Source: Durusdinium trenchii
Lineage: Eukaryota; Sar; Dinophyceae; Suessiales; Symbiodiniaceae
Direction: 5' to 3'
DNA length: 64,000 nucleotides
NCBI GenBank assembly: GCA_963970005.1
Contig: CAXAMN010001248.1
Span: 283,586-347,585 of the forward strand
Within the stretch, counting starts at the first letter, position 1. Each line of letters starts with the position of its first letter. Shown here piece by piece: positions 52,701 through 63,090 of the stretch. The position numbers and the translations under genes are program-made. A model generated the notes under the pieces. The model was given only the letters and a program-made list of their open reading frames with translations, ran no database searches and had not been told where the DNA came from.

Positions 52701-55700
52701 ATGGTTTGACGCCTTCCATGAGAAGCAAACATTCCAATTTGAAAGCATCAAGTGTGTTGCTTCATTTAGGTCTCTTAAGAGCATCCATTTTGAGACAAAT
52801 CCTTCTTTGCTGCAGGGGGATTTCCAACATGTGGATCATGTGGCCTATTGGATGAGATACTGTATCTTAACTGTGATGAGATGGTCAACTTCCAAAACAG
52901 TAACAACATTTCCTGCCCTGTGTTGTTTGCTTGCCAAAGGTGAGAAGGAACAGTTTGCCCTCCTGAAAAGATTGACTGACCTGAAGAGAATCCACAAAGT
53001 AACTGGTTTCTAGAGCAAAAGCACCCCGCAGGGTCCGCATTTTGCACTTACATCCGGGAAAATTAACATGGAACCTGACAACCACTGGGTTGTAGAGGAA
53101 AATAGTCTTCCAAAGGTCAATTTTCAGGTTCCATGTTAATCTTCCTGAGTGTACAAAGGTTGGAGTTCTGTGCAGGCACCAACATACGCACGCATGCGTG
53201 AATGTGCCGTGGTATTTTCGTTGGTTTCGTTGTATGTTCGTTAGTCCGTGTTGGTCCCTCATGACTCCAATCTCAGCCAGACTCACCAGGAATCAGCCAG
53301 TTTTTTTGGGGGGGGTCACTAATGGCAAGCTCTCTTGGGGTCACTACAGTACGTTGCCTGCCATTGGTGACTCTACATCCATGGCTTTTGAAGATCAAAG
53401 GAACGGCTCGAAGGACCCCGACCGTCCTGCCTCGCTTCTGGAAATACCGCCGATCGGCTCGGCCGCTGGGCCGCTGGGCCGCTGGGCCGCTGGGCCGCTT
53501 CCGGGGTCGGGCCATACCTATCGCCGCAGTCGCTTCGAATGGATGGCAGGTGGCCTCGACCTTGGGCCTGATGGGCTACTTCGGTGTGCCCAACGGCCCG
53601 TCGACCGCAGAGACACGAGTCATCTTCGCGGTCATGGGGAGGGCGTCGTGGCCGGGGGGCATCGCGGGTCCTGGGTCCACCCGGCTGGGGGAAAGAGGCT
53701 TAAAGAGGCTTGGTGCATCGGGGTTTGGAGGCCCAAGTGCGGGAGGTTCCAAGCGATCAGGAGGAACTTGAGAGAAGGACCAAGTCGGAGCCACGTCCGG
53801 TGCCGAGGTGAACCCGAGGGTTCACCTCAGCCAGTGGATTTTCCAGGTTGGTGAGTTTGGATGATGCAACCGTGACTCATCAGGCCCTTTTTCAGCTGAG
53901 ACGATGAACAAATATGGTTAAAAAACATTAAAACACAATTAATTACCATCTGTCATGACATATACCCATTTGGATCCATTTTGGGACCTCCCTTTTTGGT
54001 TCAAAGGGAGCCGGTAAACCCGGTTTTTGCCGCATCTCATGTTCACCAGCCCGACCGACTTTCCAAGGCAACTTGAACAACAACCTCTACTTCTTGCTCT
54101 TGGGCCTGGGGGTGGATGATGCCTTCGTTCTGACCTCTGAGTATTTGACTCACAAGAGAGCATGCAAGGCAGCATGTTCGAGTGAAAACCGTGGTGGGTG
54201 TGCACAGCTTGGTGAAACTGGGACGTGAAGAACGGGACGGGGTGCGGAAGATGGAGGGTATAGGGGAACATCCCACTCACGACTGGCGTCTCAAGCACCC
54301 CCCAAAACGAGCAATGTGACTCCTGGATCTAGCTTGATCTTTTCTTGTGTTGGTGATGTGAGAAATGCTATTTCGGTTTGCGGTTGAGGATAGGGAACAG
54401 GATCGAGGATCTATATAGCATTATATAGCCTACCACAGAATCTACAGATCTATATAAGACATTCTAAGCCCGTCTGAGATGCGACGAGGGGTAAACTTGC
54501 ATTTCAAGCCCAAAAACCGAACGAGCCGGGAGCCCAGTGTATGTCCAACACTCACGCAGACCAAACAAAGGCTTGGTACGCATCGATCATGAACATCACT
54601 CACATTACAATACACTACAAACCCATCGGTAGTGAGGCAACGGTAGCTTGTAATGGTCCGCACAGGTTTTGCCACCCCACCCCAAATCCCTTCAGAATAT
54701 GTACCTCAGAGACCCTCAAGAATTCTTGCCTGAAACTTGCGATCCTGTATTCTTGCCAGTTCTTACCTGATTCTGCCAGCATGTCCCAGTCCACAAGTTC
54801 AATTAGTGTATTAGGCCGCACCAGAAGGCAAACAGGAGCAAGAAGCTACAAGGGCATCGCTACTATAGGCACCAAGGGCCTCGCTACCTTCCAAACACGC
54901 CAGGGCGAAGTCTCTGTGCCGGAGATCATCGCCCAGACGGCGCGCACCGGCGGCATCTCGGTGGGGGCGCCCAGCAGACACGAACACATCGGACCTGGAC
55001 CCAGCATTGGACCTATCATTGACACCTCATTGGACCCAGAATTGACCCCCAAAACTCCTGACATCATTGACCCCTTTTCAACCCTTATATATATATATAG
55101 GATCAATATGATTATACATATATATATATAGCTATACACATATCGGATGCCCATGGAGTGTTTGGGGAAGGGCAAGTCCGGCACCTATAGTGGGGATCTC
55201 ACTTGAATGATCTCTCCTTTTTTTCTTCATCCTTTGGGTCGACCTGGTGTCCGACACCCGTTTCATTCGGCGCTGAACCTCGCGACACACGCGACACACG
55301 CGGCACGACCGGGGCCTCGCTCGCTCGTGGGGGGACGCGGAGGTGCTGATCACCTCGGCGACGGACGCCTTGGCCTTCCTGGTGGGTGCCACGACGATCC
55401 TCCCGGCGCTCAGCTGGTTCTGCACCTACGCAGGCACATGCGGACGATTGGTGCAGGGGTTGGTGCGGTGGAGGTGGGTGGGGCAGCAGCTTTCTGCTGG
55501 TGAAACCTGCGACTTGGCAACAGATGGGGAAGCCTTGCAGAAACAGCACAGTCACGGGTCAAGTGGCTGGGGGGAGTCTGTACGGGGCGATGGAGGGGTT
55601 TGAGAACCTGTCTGGGAGCCGGACAGGCCGGCCGTAGGCCTGGCCAGCACGGTTGGAGGGTGTGTGGATCTTGCCCACCCACAAGAGCATGGTCGGGAGA

Positions 55701-58700
55701 GAGATGGACAGAGTAAGTGGAATATGAAGCAAGAAAGCTGCGCAGTTACATGCTTTTCCCTTCTTGATGGGCAGAGGGTTAGTTCATGTTAGTTCAATTG
55801 CACATAATTCTGGCCACTGTGTGACTAGACTGGACTCTATAGACTATACATCAGCATGATCCCTTTTTATGATATTAGTTGGTTCTGTTGCCAACACCAA
55901 ATGAGACCTGATTGGACTGAGTTCACCGCGTGGAAAACCCTGGTCCAGAGGTGTCTCCATCGTGCTTTGCTACACCTTCCAGCTGACCGTGTTCTTGCCG
56001 TGCTTGGCCTTGAATGCCAAACGTGCGCCACCGCGGGGGTTCAAGCAGTTCAGAAGATTTTATTCACCACTCAACCAAGATCATTAAAAATAGACAAAAT
56101 TAGTATGCGAAAGGGTCGATTAATCCTGATTCATCCTAGAACCGTACCGCTTTGCATTATGGATGTTCAAGCATTATACCTGGGAAGAGACCCACATGGA
56201 AGCTGAAAATGAACTGGAAGACGATGTCCGCAACCCAGTGGTTTTCAGGTTCCATTTTTGTCTCTTAATCCAGGGCGTCCCGTTTTTTCCCCAACAGCTC
56301 ACACTCGCTCATGCGAAATCGTTGAAGGGCTGCTGCCAGAACTGACCCCTTTGGCTTCTGGGTCGGACTGGTGGTTTTGGTTTGGTGTTCCTGACCATAA
56401 AGGGGATTCACCACTACAAACCGTAACGCCCAAAAGGACCAATAGGAGGAGAAAGAATGGCTCAACCGACACCGCTGAAAAAGCAATTGCTCCGCAGAAT
56501 CTACTACTGGTATGTTGATCGTTAACAAGTCGTCTGTGGCAGGTACTCAGGCCAGTCGCTTGGATTGCTGCTGTTGCTTCAAGGTCAAAGAGCGAGACAC
56601 TTGCGCAACGCCTTTATTTGGGAGGGATGGGGAGGGGGTGCCCAAAAGGATTCTCCTCCGTGTTGCTTCTTTAATGTTTGCATCATGTGAGGTGTTCAAA
56701 CTGGGGTGCGGAGTTGATCAGATCAGATTTGATCAGTTGTCCAGTACTTTGTCCAGTTTGCTCTCCGACTCAAACATTGAAAAAAGGAGAACCCTTGCTG
56801 CCCCTGCTTTGTAGAGGAACATTGTTTTCCCATTGGCAATTATCCGCCTCCATCTTCGTCGACATTTGCGGGGAGCGGGGACTCCTCTTATGTCTTGTGC
56901 GCGAACCTGGTCACAGTAGCAGGTGATCCATCACGGGCAGGGGTTAACGGGTGCTTCGACGATATCTTGGAAGTGTTGCACACAGACAAACGAATCATGG
57001 CCATGTGCCAACTCCTTCAACACAACTCATTCTTGCTTCGGGGTTCTAGTCAACTCAGGAGCACGGAATTTCACGGCTCAGACCCCCCCCCAATTGTTCA
57101 ACAATCGGACATGTCTTTTTGGCGCATTTGGTCTGTGTACATGGCTTGGACGGTGGTTTTGACCCCCCCCCCCCCCGAGTTCCCGTCCACCCAGGAACTC
57201 GAGGATCCCCAGGGATGCTGTTGCTGTTGCCTGCCCCAGAAGGCTCCGGGGCGTCGGCCGACGGCGCGTGTCGGTTGGGAAAACCATGGAAAACCGGTGG
57301 GGTTCGTGAGCCCTTCGGAACCAGGGTGAAGGGCGGTGTAAGACTGTGGACGCTAGCTTGAAGAGCCATGAAACATGGAGTGCAACTACAACCGCGAAGT
57401 CTCGGATGCGGAGAGTCGTTGAGGGTGGGAAGATGTGTTCGGAAGATGTGGGGCGGTTGGAGATCCTTTTTGTCCTGGTCAGCCAGAATGCTTACCTCGG
57501 AACTGACACAGCCCGGAAGACCTCTCTAGCAGCATCAACCCTTGTAGCCTCTCTGCGCCGGCAGAAAGGCGATGATGTTCGGAAGGCTGTTTGGTTTTTC
57601 GGTCTCAGGATGGTTCAGGATCCAGGTCTTCAGCCAGCTGTCCTGGAAACACCTCCTTCAGCCAAGTCCTTGTCGTGTTCGGGTCCTCACCTCCCGCGTT
57701 CCGCACGTGGAAAACCATCGATGTTCGTCGTGGTCCAAAGCGCAACGATCCGGTTCCAACGAGGCCGGGCTTGCTGCCTGACACTCCAGAAACCCACAGA
57801 AAGAAACCCACACAGAATACACAGCGAGACGTTCGTTTTTGGCATCCATTGGCAGCAATGATTCAATTTTTCGAAGATATTTCAACTATAATATAACGTA
57901 TACCGTATTTCACACATACCCAAACAATCCCACACACACACACTCTGGGTTGTACATGCATTTTCTCACATGTTGTGCATGTTAGACAGCCACCTTTTGT
58001 TTGTTTGCTCACTATGCAAACACTATGCAAGACGTCAATGATTTGGAATCGGAAGCTCTAAAGGCAAACCGAGATTTGTACAATAGTAAGTGAATGTTAT
58101 GTTAAATGATCCGTTCTCATCGGGGGGATAGAGTAATCTATGATCCGCACGGGCGTTCACCCGTGAGTGAGAGTGTTTCTGGAACGCTTCTCGCACGATG
58201 ACGAGGCCTTCAAGGGCGGATTGATCAAGAAAGGCTCGGGGTTTCGGGAGAGAAAGCCAATGACTCTTTGGAGAAGTTCGGTGGAGATGGCCGAACCAGC
58301 GGCTTAAGCTCGGACGAAGCCAGGTGGAGTGGGTTTCAGAGGTTCGATGGCACTGGCACCCCTACATTGTTTTTTACTGTAGATGGGGGTCCGTGAAAAC
58401 CACCAAACTTGGGGATTGTGCCATCGAACCTCTGAAACCACTGTAATAAACGACTATAGGCCTATATAGGACGAATCAGTTCCTATGCATCAGCTGGGTG
58501 TGGCTTTGTGGGGGTACCATGACCGGATACTATGGATGCCTATCTAAGACTTCCGAATGCATGCCAGTTCCATTGAGTGTTTGGGGCTACGGGCTCAAAT
58601 GGCAACCCTTTCTTTGAGAAGGAGATGGACAGAGTGAGACTCCTGAATTTACGCAAACGACTTGTTCCCAGCAGTTCCCAGCAGTATTCCCAAGCGCTTT

Positions 58701-61700
58701 CTCTGGAGCTTCGAGGGGCCGGATGTCCGGATGTCCCGCCACCGAACTCGACGGTGCTCACGGTTCGGAGAACTCGACGGTATGTCCCACGGTGAAGGCC
58801 GTCCCAGGCCGTCCCGGTTCGGTGCTCCAAAAGCAGCGAACGATCCCAGGACATGGGCCAAACCCATCGGCCAAACACCCACCCTTCGTTTGGTTTCGAG
58901 TCCACTCGCCACTCTTCGATGCTAAGGCTTATAGACATTAAAATGTACATGAATGGAGGACGTTTCGACTCAAAAGCGTGATTACCCAAACTCTTTTGGA
59001 AAAGGACTGGTTTTCATGGCTATATGAACACCTATATTCACGATACTCACAGTCCCTGCTGTCCAGACACCCCACGCAAGGAATATTACACAAGAAACAA
59101 AGCACATGCATTCAACCACTCCCAGCTGATCAGGGTGTATACGTACATATACGAACATACATATTGTATACATATTATATATATTATATAACTATACATA
59201 ATTACTGATACTGTAGATGCCACTCCCAAAGAAAGTTTTTCCCTAGACCCTCCAGTCCTGCCCCAGTCCCACCGAACCGAAAAGAAGGTATGACTTGGTA
59301 CGCCTGGAGCCCTAGGAGTTGGATTAGTTACATACATGTTCACCCGGCCCATTGATTATATATTATATAATCTCCATTTATGGCCCATCCATGTAGGTAA
59401 CTGGATTTTTAGTCCCATGGATGGTCTGTCTTTTCTTTTTTCCAGCCTTTCCAAACCCTCGCGAACCACCGCGACACCTCCACCACCTCACGCTTCCGTC
59501 GAAGGCCTCCGGACCTTCACAGAGCAAACGACCAAGCCGCTGGGCCAGGCCGGGCGCTAAGCTCTGGTGAGCGCTGAGCTCCAGTGGAATCCTTTGAAGG
59601 AACTAACTATATGTGAATTAGTTGGAGGGTATAAGAGAAGTGATTCAAGGGAATGTATTACTAGGGAATGTATTATCATTGCGGTGAAGACATGGGTAGC
59701 ATGGCCCTGCATTTTTTGAGACTTGAAGACGATGCGTTCTGCCACATGTTCGAAAGCGTTCTGCCACATCCATGTTAGAATTTGGGGCCATAGGTCTTCA
59801 CAGTTGTGAGGAAGTTTCGAGGTCCGGGTGTACTCCGAGGCATCCCATGCCGCATGCGTATCCAGAGCGTTTAGCCCCAGGCCCGTCCCATTCAGGTGCA
59901 ACGCCCGCTCAGCAGTTGGCGCCCACATGTGCTGAAAGGTTCAACGCTGCCTATGCCAAATGCTTGGGAGGACAGACCTCCTACTTGATGATTTTGGTGA
60001 CGGACACCCAAAAGGCGTATTGTGCTTACACAGGTGGTTGGGCGATGACAAGTGAGAATTATCCCAATCACACTGCATGCTTCGCAAGCCCTGGTTAGAG
60101 TGAAGCTCTTTTCTATGACTCTAGCTACAAGAGCTTGGTGAATTGGGAGAAGACCACCATCGTCACAGGAGTTGAACAAGATTACACGAGCTTATCTTGC
60201 ACATCAAGAGGCGACGCACCCTGCAAGTCGACGGTGCAATTGCCACAACGGCAACTGACAAAGGGGTCGAGCTATGGCAAGATGTTCCTGCACGTGGCGA
60301 GTATTCCTTCCGCTGGAGCCCTTCAGAGCGGCCACGGTTTGCAGCCATGGCCGATGAGGATTGGAGCAAAAGTCCTCAGACCCCTTGCGAGTTCTCATGG
60401 CAGCTTCCGCTGATGAAGGACACAGTGGAGTCCATTCGATTCAAGAATCACCATTTTGGCAAATCGAAGATCCACGAAATTGTGAAACTTTGTTGGGCCA
60501 ATGTGTTGAAAAGATGCCAGGGGGGCAAATGTGGTGAGCATCAACATCACAAACAGTCGACCTTGGCCAAAGGCAATTGCTGGAGCACCGGACAAAATCC
60601 GCGGCAAACTTGTTGGGACTGGCATCGTTCAGTGCCATTTGGAAATGGATAGAAGTCGCATCTTGGACCTAAAGATGTCTTTAGAGTACATCGGGGTGAT
60701 TATCAAGATCCCGAGTGAACAGAAGATATACGCCATGTATGTGAAGAACAATCTGTGCCCCAGCAGCAGCAACGGCCTCGCCGCAGAGGTGCCCTGTGAC
60801 GATGACACCTCTGTGCAATACCAAGCAGAGCATTTCCCGGTCGAAGGCCTCAGCGGATCCTGCCAAAAGGATCACGACGACTATTGGATGGCTTTTGGAA
60901 ACGGAGAAGTGACCATTTGCTTCCCAGGTGTCGCCTGCTTTTCGTGGCCCAAAGTGTGCTCCTGTCCTTTTTGAGTTTTTCCTTTTGTGTCGCCCGCGCG
61001 GCGTGCCGCTGAGCTTCACCGGTTCGACCTGTGTGTCGAGAGACACTTGGTGAGGAAAACGGTGAGTGAAGAGTGAAGACCCTTTGCCTTGCAAATCACG
61101 GTGCTTGGCAGTGTCCCCGGGCACTGACTTGGCTTTTGGACGTTTTGGCCAGTTCAGCTCCAGACAAACGTAGATACCTTGACAGCGGAACGACCAGGCC
61201 TTGACCTTCCTGCTCTTCGCCATCCTCACCGGCGTCGGGATCTTCGGCACCACGCAGATCTACAAGGAACGTGTGGCGCGGGACACGACGTGCGCGCGCG
61301 CCACGCGCGGGCGATGGGGAAACAGCAGACAGGGACATGGACGAAGGACATGGAGTTCGAACGCCAAAGACCTAGCTGAGGTAGTGCCTGTAGCCTGTAG
61401 ATGGTGTCCCTGGTCGTGGACCTCCCAGGTCGTTTGTGCGACTTCGATCTGAGTTAGACGTTTTTAGGGCTGTCGTTTGGTTTATGTTTTTCCTGCTGTG
61501 TTTTTGTCCGTCTTTTGGATGTGTGATTAAATGGGGAGACCTCCCACCCAAATTTCCAGGGTCAACACCTCCTGGAAGAAGGGAAATAGACCCGGTCTGC
61601 CAGTGATCGGGTGTTTTTAAGATATCCACGTGGTGGCTGGGCGTGCCGCGACCTTCAGGACTTCAAGCTGGAATGGTTCATCCCAGACTCCTCTTACGTG

Positions 61701-62726
61701 CCTCCTGGTCAAAGGTGAAATTGCCTAGGTTGGTCCCAGCAAAGAACATGTGATAGATAGACTAGAGTCTAAGACTAGACAAGACTTGACTAGACTTATA
61801 GTATATATACAGATCAGATTAGATTACTGTATTAGAGTTGATAGATAGATGGATAGATAGATAGATATAGATAGATATATTTGGATAATACGTGAACATC
61901 CCAATTCCATTCATGGTGTTGTCGGATCTGGTATTTTGCCCTTGCCCTTGGCGTTTTCGGGCCACCCTGTTTTTGGGGCGCGTCGCTGGCGTCGTTTTTT
62001 GGCCGGACATTGCGGGACACTCGTTAAAGGGAGATGTGCTACACAGACCTCATTATATTGAAGTTGATCAAAAGAGAAAGGTCAAGGACCAGGTGTTACT
62101 GGCTCGGACTGGACCCGTTGGGAAACCACGATGCCTCGCTTCGTGCACACGCGTCCGCTTCTAAGGAACACGTTCTTCACGATCAACAGCGAGAACTTTG
62201 CCACAGGTGCGAAGAACCCCGGAGCGAGGTGTGTTTGTTGAGGGTCTTTGCTCATGGTTGGGGTTGGTTGTTTCTTTTTTTGTGCATTGAAGGCAGGTGT
62301 ACACTACATTGGAAGATCACAACGGGAATCGTCCGATGAGATGAGATGATGTCCTTTTCGTTGTACGTGCTGACAATGATGGTATATGGGCCAAAGTTCG
62401 CCACTAAGATGAAAGGGCTGGCCCCAAGACAGGGAGACATCCAGCCAGCGCCCGGTTGTCCACGAGCAAGAACCACTTGGTCCACGAGCTCTGGGACCAG
62501 CGGGGCGGGAGGAAAATCACTGGACCAATCCGTGCTGTAGAAAGTGCCACACGTGCAGACACCCCTAGATCCAGGACCTTAGAAAGAACGGGTGGATGTT
62601 CAGTCATTGGCCGGCATTGGGACCGGTCAGCCACCACTCCTGCCCGCACCTGCCACCGTTTCGCCGGCACCTCACGTGTCGTCCAGGTACGCCCATCACC
62701 GTGAACTTCCCCGGTGACAGCTTCGA
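39358..62726 (+). CDS. Gene B: second tandem copy of the Patched/NPC1-like protein (3' end not found)
   Basis: Same-strand paralogue of gene A. It covers the N-terminus, TM1-TM7 and the start of the second luminal loop in 34 assembled exons. Exon order, phases and nearly all exon lengths equal those of gene A; introns do not align. Conserved landmarks are VNGSVVFNGRKCYSFGPFC, LGVDDAFVLTSEY, SVPEIIAQTARTGGIS and ATDALAFLVGATT. It differs from A by an extra intron inside TM3, by lacking the intron inside TM4, and by divergence in exon 31. Nothing matching exons 32-45 occurs between 62726 and 64000, which is repeat DNA, so the gene either continues beyond the window across a long intron or is truncated. 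No stop or frameshift appears in the assembled exons, which argues for function. Confidence 0.8.
40080..40116. repeat. TACTAGTA repeat unit in the intron before gene B TM1 exon
   Basis: GCTAGTAGTAACAAGTGCCT followed by TACTAGTAGTGATGG; one and a half units. Confidence 0.6.
41242..46479 (+). CDS. Gene B exons 1-8: start of first luminal loop
   Basis: Exons 41242-41270, 41912-41987, 42675-42723, 43569-43594, 43920-43967, 44673-44719, 45513-45592, 46407-46479. Encoded segments include SLALEHNDY, VSSTWPGNARFNFFSATC, DILQPKYLQRFHAINE, VKKIVIDG, ADIVKDLDEQHKRSEG, DVRPWTIYSGNWSCL, VNGSVVFNGRKCYSFGPFC and DDYIISNLTSDQVKLAVNSW. Exon 4 is a 26-nt microexon. Donor dinucleotides differ from gene A at introns 1, 2, 4, 6 and 7 although the cut position in the codon is the same. 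Intron 6 carries a strong hairpin at 45258-45353. Confidence 0.8.
44387..44446. repeat. Repeat family 2, partial copy in gene B intron 5
   Basis: CGACCTGTTTACGTAGGGTA and GGGTAGTCTAGCCAGGACAC; the left terminal repeat is missing. Confidence 0.6.
45258..45353. repeat. Hairpin with 28-bp arms in gene B intron 6
   Basis: Left arm 45258-45285 (CCCAGACACGACGAATGGGA and on) and right arm 45326-45353 match as inverted repeats at 27 of 28 positions around a 40-bp loop. A short fragment with the same words (GGCAGTCCCAGACACGTCGT) occurs at 29941-29960 in gene A intron 40. Confidence 0.75.
47050..50714 (+). CDS. Gene B exons 9-16: rest of first luminal loop
   Basis: Exons 47050-47115, 47880-47935, 48479-48548, 48804-48875, 49173-49244, 49681-49749, 50031-50092, 50641-50714. 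Segments include AQETMCPLTLATSDSPCHDS, LCRATATSYCQSK, PTMTMMVNGEEVTIPVDMAG, DRGCIQLGGLSSISTTTA, DPGDAPESAFEFQPTKIK, ATWEYASGKHIAGFWALNKQ, CPTAGVSDPVADEWERRV and MGIDADPRAEPKLDCQEDG. Amino acid identity with gene A is high in every exon. Intron 13 carries a TACTAGTAGC-type repeat cluster at 49509-49611. Confidence 0.82.
49509..49611. repeat. TACTAGTA repeat cluster with inverted arms, gene B intron 13
   Basis: GTGCATCGCTACTAGTAACA in one orientation and GCGATGCACTTGTTACTAGT in the other, around AGCTTCTAGTAGCAAGAAGC, which is itself palindromic. Largest cluster of this family in the window. Confidence 0.7.
51669..56022 (+). CDS. Gene B exons 17-23: sterol-sensing domain, TM2-TM6
   Basis: Exons 51669-51760, 52514-52591 plus 53550-53595 (exon 18 split in two), 54068-54168 (exons 19 and 20 fused), 54904-54960, 55343-55433, 55951-56022. 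The protein reads as in gene A: DEFGNAIRGDISKLTASYGV, MLGKCDAVHSGVAMAFVAVG, ASTLGLMGYFGVPNG, NLNNNLYFLLLGLGVDDAFV, VPEIIAQTARTGGIS, VLITSATDALAFLVGATT and SIVLCYTFQLTVFLPCLALN. The exon 18 split uses a GC donor after ACG at 52591 and an AG at 53549; in gene A the same codons run on without a break. The fused exon is 101 nt, exactly the sum of A exons 19 and 20 (36 + 65). Confidence 0.88.
53055..53150. repeat. Foldback family 1 copy in the gene B-specific intron
   Basis: AATTAACATGGAACCTGACA on the left pairs with TTTTCAGGTTCCATGTTAAT on the right, around a core CCACTGGGTTGTAGAGGAAA. It lies within the 958-bp intron present only in gene B. Confidence 0.7.
53456..53501. repeat. GCCGCTGG octamer tandem repeat in the gene B-specific intron
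   Basis: Four to five head-to-tail copies of GCCGCTGG, 49 bases before the acceptor of exon 18b. Confidence 0.7.
56178..56277. repeat. Foldback family 1 copy in gene B intron 23
   Basis: ACCTGGGAAGAGACCCACAT and CATGGAAGCTGAAAATG on the left; CAACCCAGTGGTTTTCAGG and AATCCAGGGCG on the right. Its flanking bases most resemble the copy at 36425-36520. Confidence 0.65.
56543..61266 (+). CDS. Gene B exons 24-28: Cys-rich linker and TM7
   Basis: Exons 56543-56595, 57195-57242, 58206-58233, 59505-59548, 61198-61266. Encoded: TQASRLDCCCCFKVKER, ELEDPQGCCCCCLPQK, AFKGGLIKKG, LRTFTEQTTKPLGQ and ALTFLLFAILTGVGIFGTTQ (TM7). The four-Cys and five-Cys runs are kept in both copies. Intron 27 is 1649 bp here against 254 bp in gene A, because it contains a broken intronless reading frame (59890-60974). 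Confidence 0.82.
58332..58439. repeat. Palindromic element (family 3) in gene B intron 26
   Basis: Arms 58332-58353 and 58418-58439 form a 22-bp perfect inverted repeat (GGTTTCAGAGGTTCGATGGC and its complement). The right part, CAAACTTGGGGATTGTGCCA then TCGAACCTCTGAAACC, matches the element in intron 26 of gene A. Confidence 0.75.
59890..60974 (+). pseudogene. Broken intronless reading frame of unknown family inside gene B intron 27
   Basis: A continuous stretch with protein-like composition but in shifting frames. One frame runs from about 59890 (PTCAERFNAAYAKCLGGQTS) to a TAG at 60096 and resumes after it (YDSSYKSLVNWEKTTIVTG). By about 60250 the likely frame has shifted (GEYSFRWSPSERPRFAAMAD). 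It shifts back near a run of six G at 60517-60522 and continues (LEYIGVIIKIPSEQKIYAMY, DDYWMAFGNGEVTICFPGV) to a TGA at 60972-60974. It is free of introns in a locus where coding exons average 65 nt, and gene A has only 254 bp at this intron, so insertion of a processed (retroposed) copy is the simplest reading. Tryptophan and cysteine spacing suggest a secreted protein, but I do not recognise the family. Assembly indels at the G run could account for one shift. Confidence 0.5.
61659..62726 (+). CDS. Gene B exons 29-31: start of second luminal loop
   Basis: Exons 61659-61699 (DFKLEWFIPDSSYV), 62166-62206 (NTFFTINSENFATG) and one starting at 62687 (TPITVNFPGDSFEPLG). The first two are equal in length to their gene A partners. 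The third matches A exon 31 only as far as D-x-F-E; A continues MQSNLHDVYGY whereas B reads PLGLGTDPV. B may be cut by an extra intron with a GA donor after GACAGCTTC, or have diverged. The given end is therefore approximate. Confidence 0.65.
61835..61882. repeat. GATA microsatellite, gene B intron 29
   Basis: GATAGATAGATGGATAGATA and on. Neighbouring bases 61755-61830 are also made of ACTAGA-like words. Confidence 0.75.
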
Positions 62727-62869
62727 GCCGCTGGGGCTTGGGACGGATCCGGTGTCCTGTAACGGACGGATCCCATGGGCATCAGGGGGAGGACACGGTA
62801 GCTGAAAAAGGCCCCTTGGAGGCCATTTCAGAAAGGTGACCCCTCACCAAAGGGGCTGGAACCCACTGA

Positions 62870-63090
62870 TATTCTTTTTTCTAACCCTGACCTTTTTGCT
62901 TTTAAACACCATAGTCGCTATTCTAACCCCGGGTCAGAAAAATGTGTAGCGTAACCAAGACTATTAAATGAACCCGTTGGGATTCTTTTTTTCAACCCGT
63001 AAATCATGCTTTTTTAACCCTCCAACCTACTTTTTTAACCTCGTTGCCTTCTTTTTGAACCCTGCTACACACTTTTCTAACCCAACGACC
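62870..63090. repeat. Degenerate repeat built on CTTTTTTAACCC
   Basis: At least eight occurrences of T-rich words ending AACCC or AACC, spaced roughly 20-30 bases (TTTTTTCTAACCC, CTTTTTTAACCC, CTTTTTGAACCC, CTTTTCTAACCC), separated by unrelated bases. It lies where gene B exon 32 would be expected. It is not the plant-type telomere repeat. Confidence 0.6.

Noticed and set aside
52015..53013. Longest open frame in the window (332 codons, plus strand)
   Set aside because: It crosses exon B18a in the wrong frame and runs on through the foldback-containing intron. No domain is recognisable and gene A has no counterpart; it is a chance frame.
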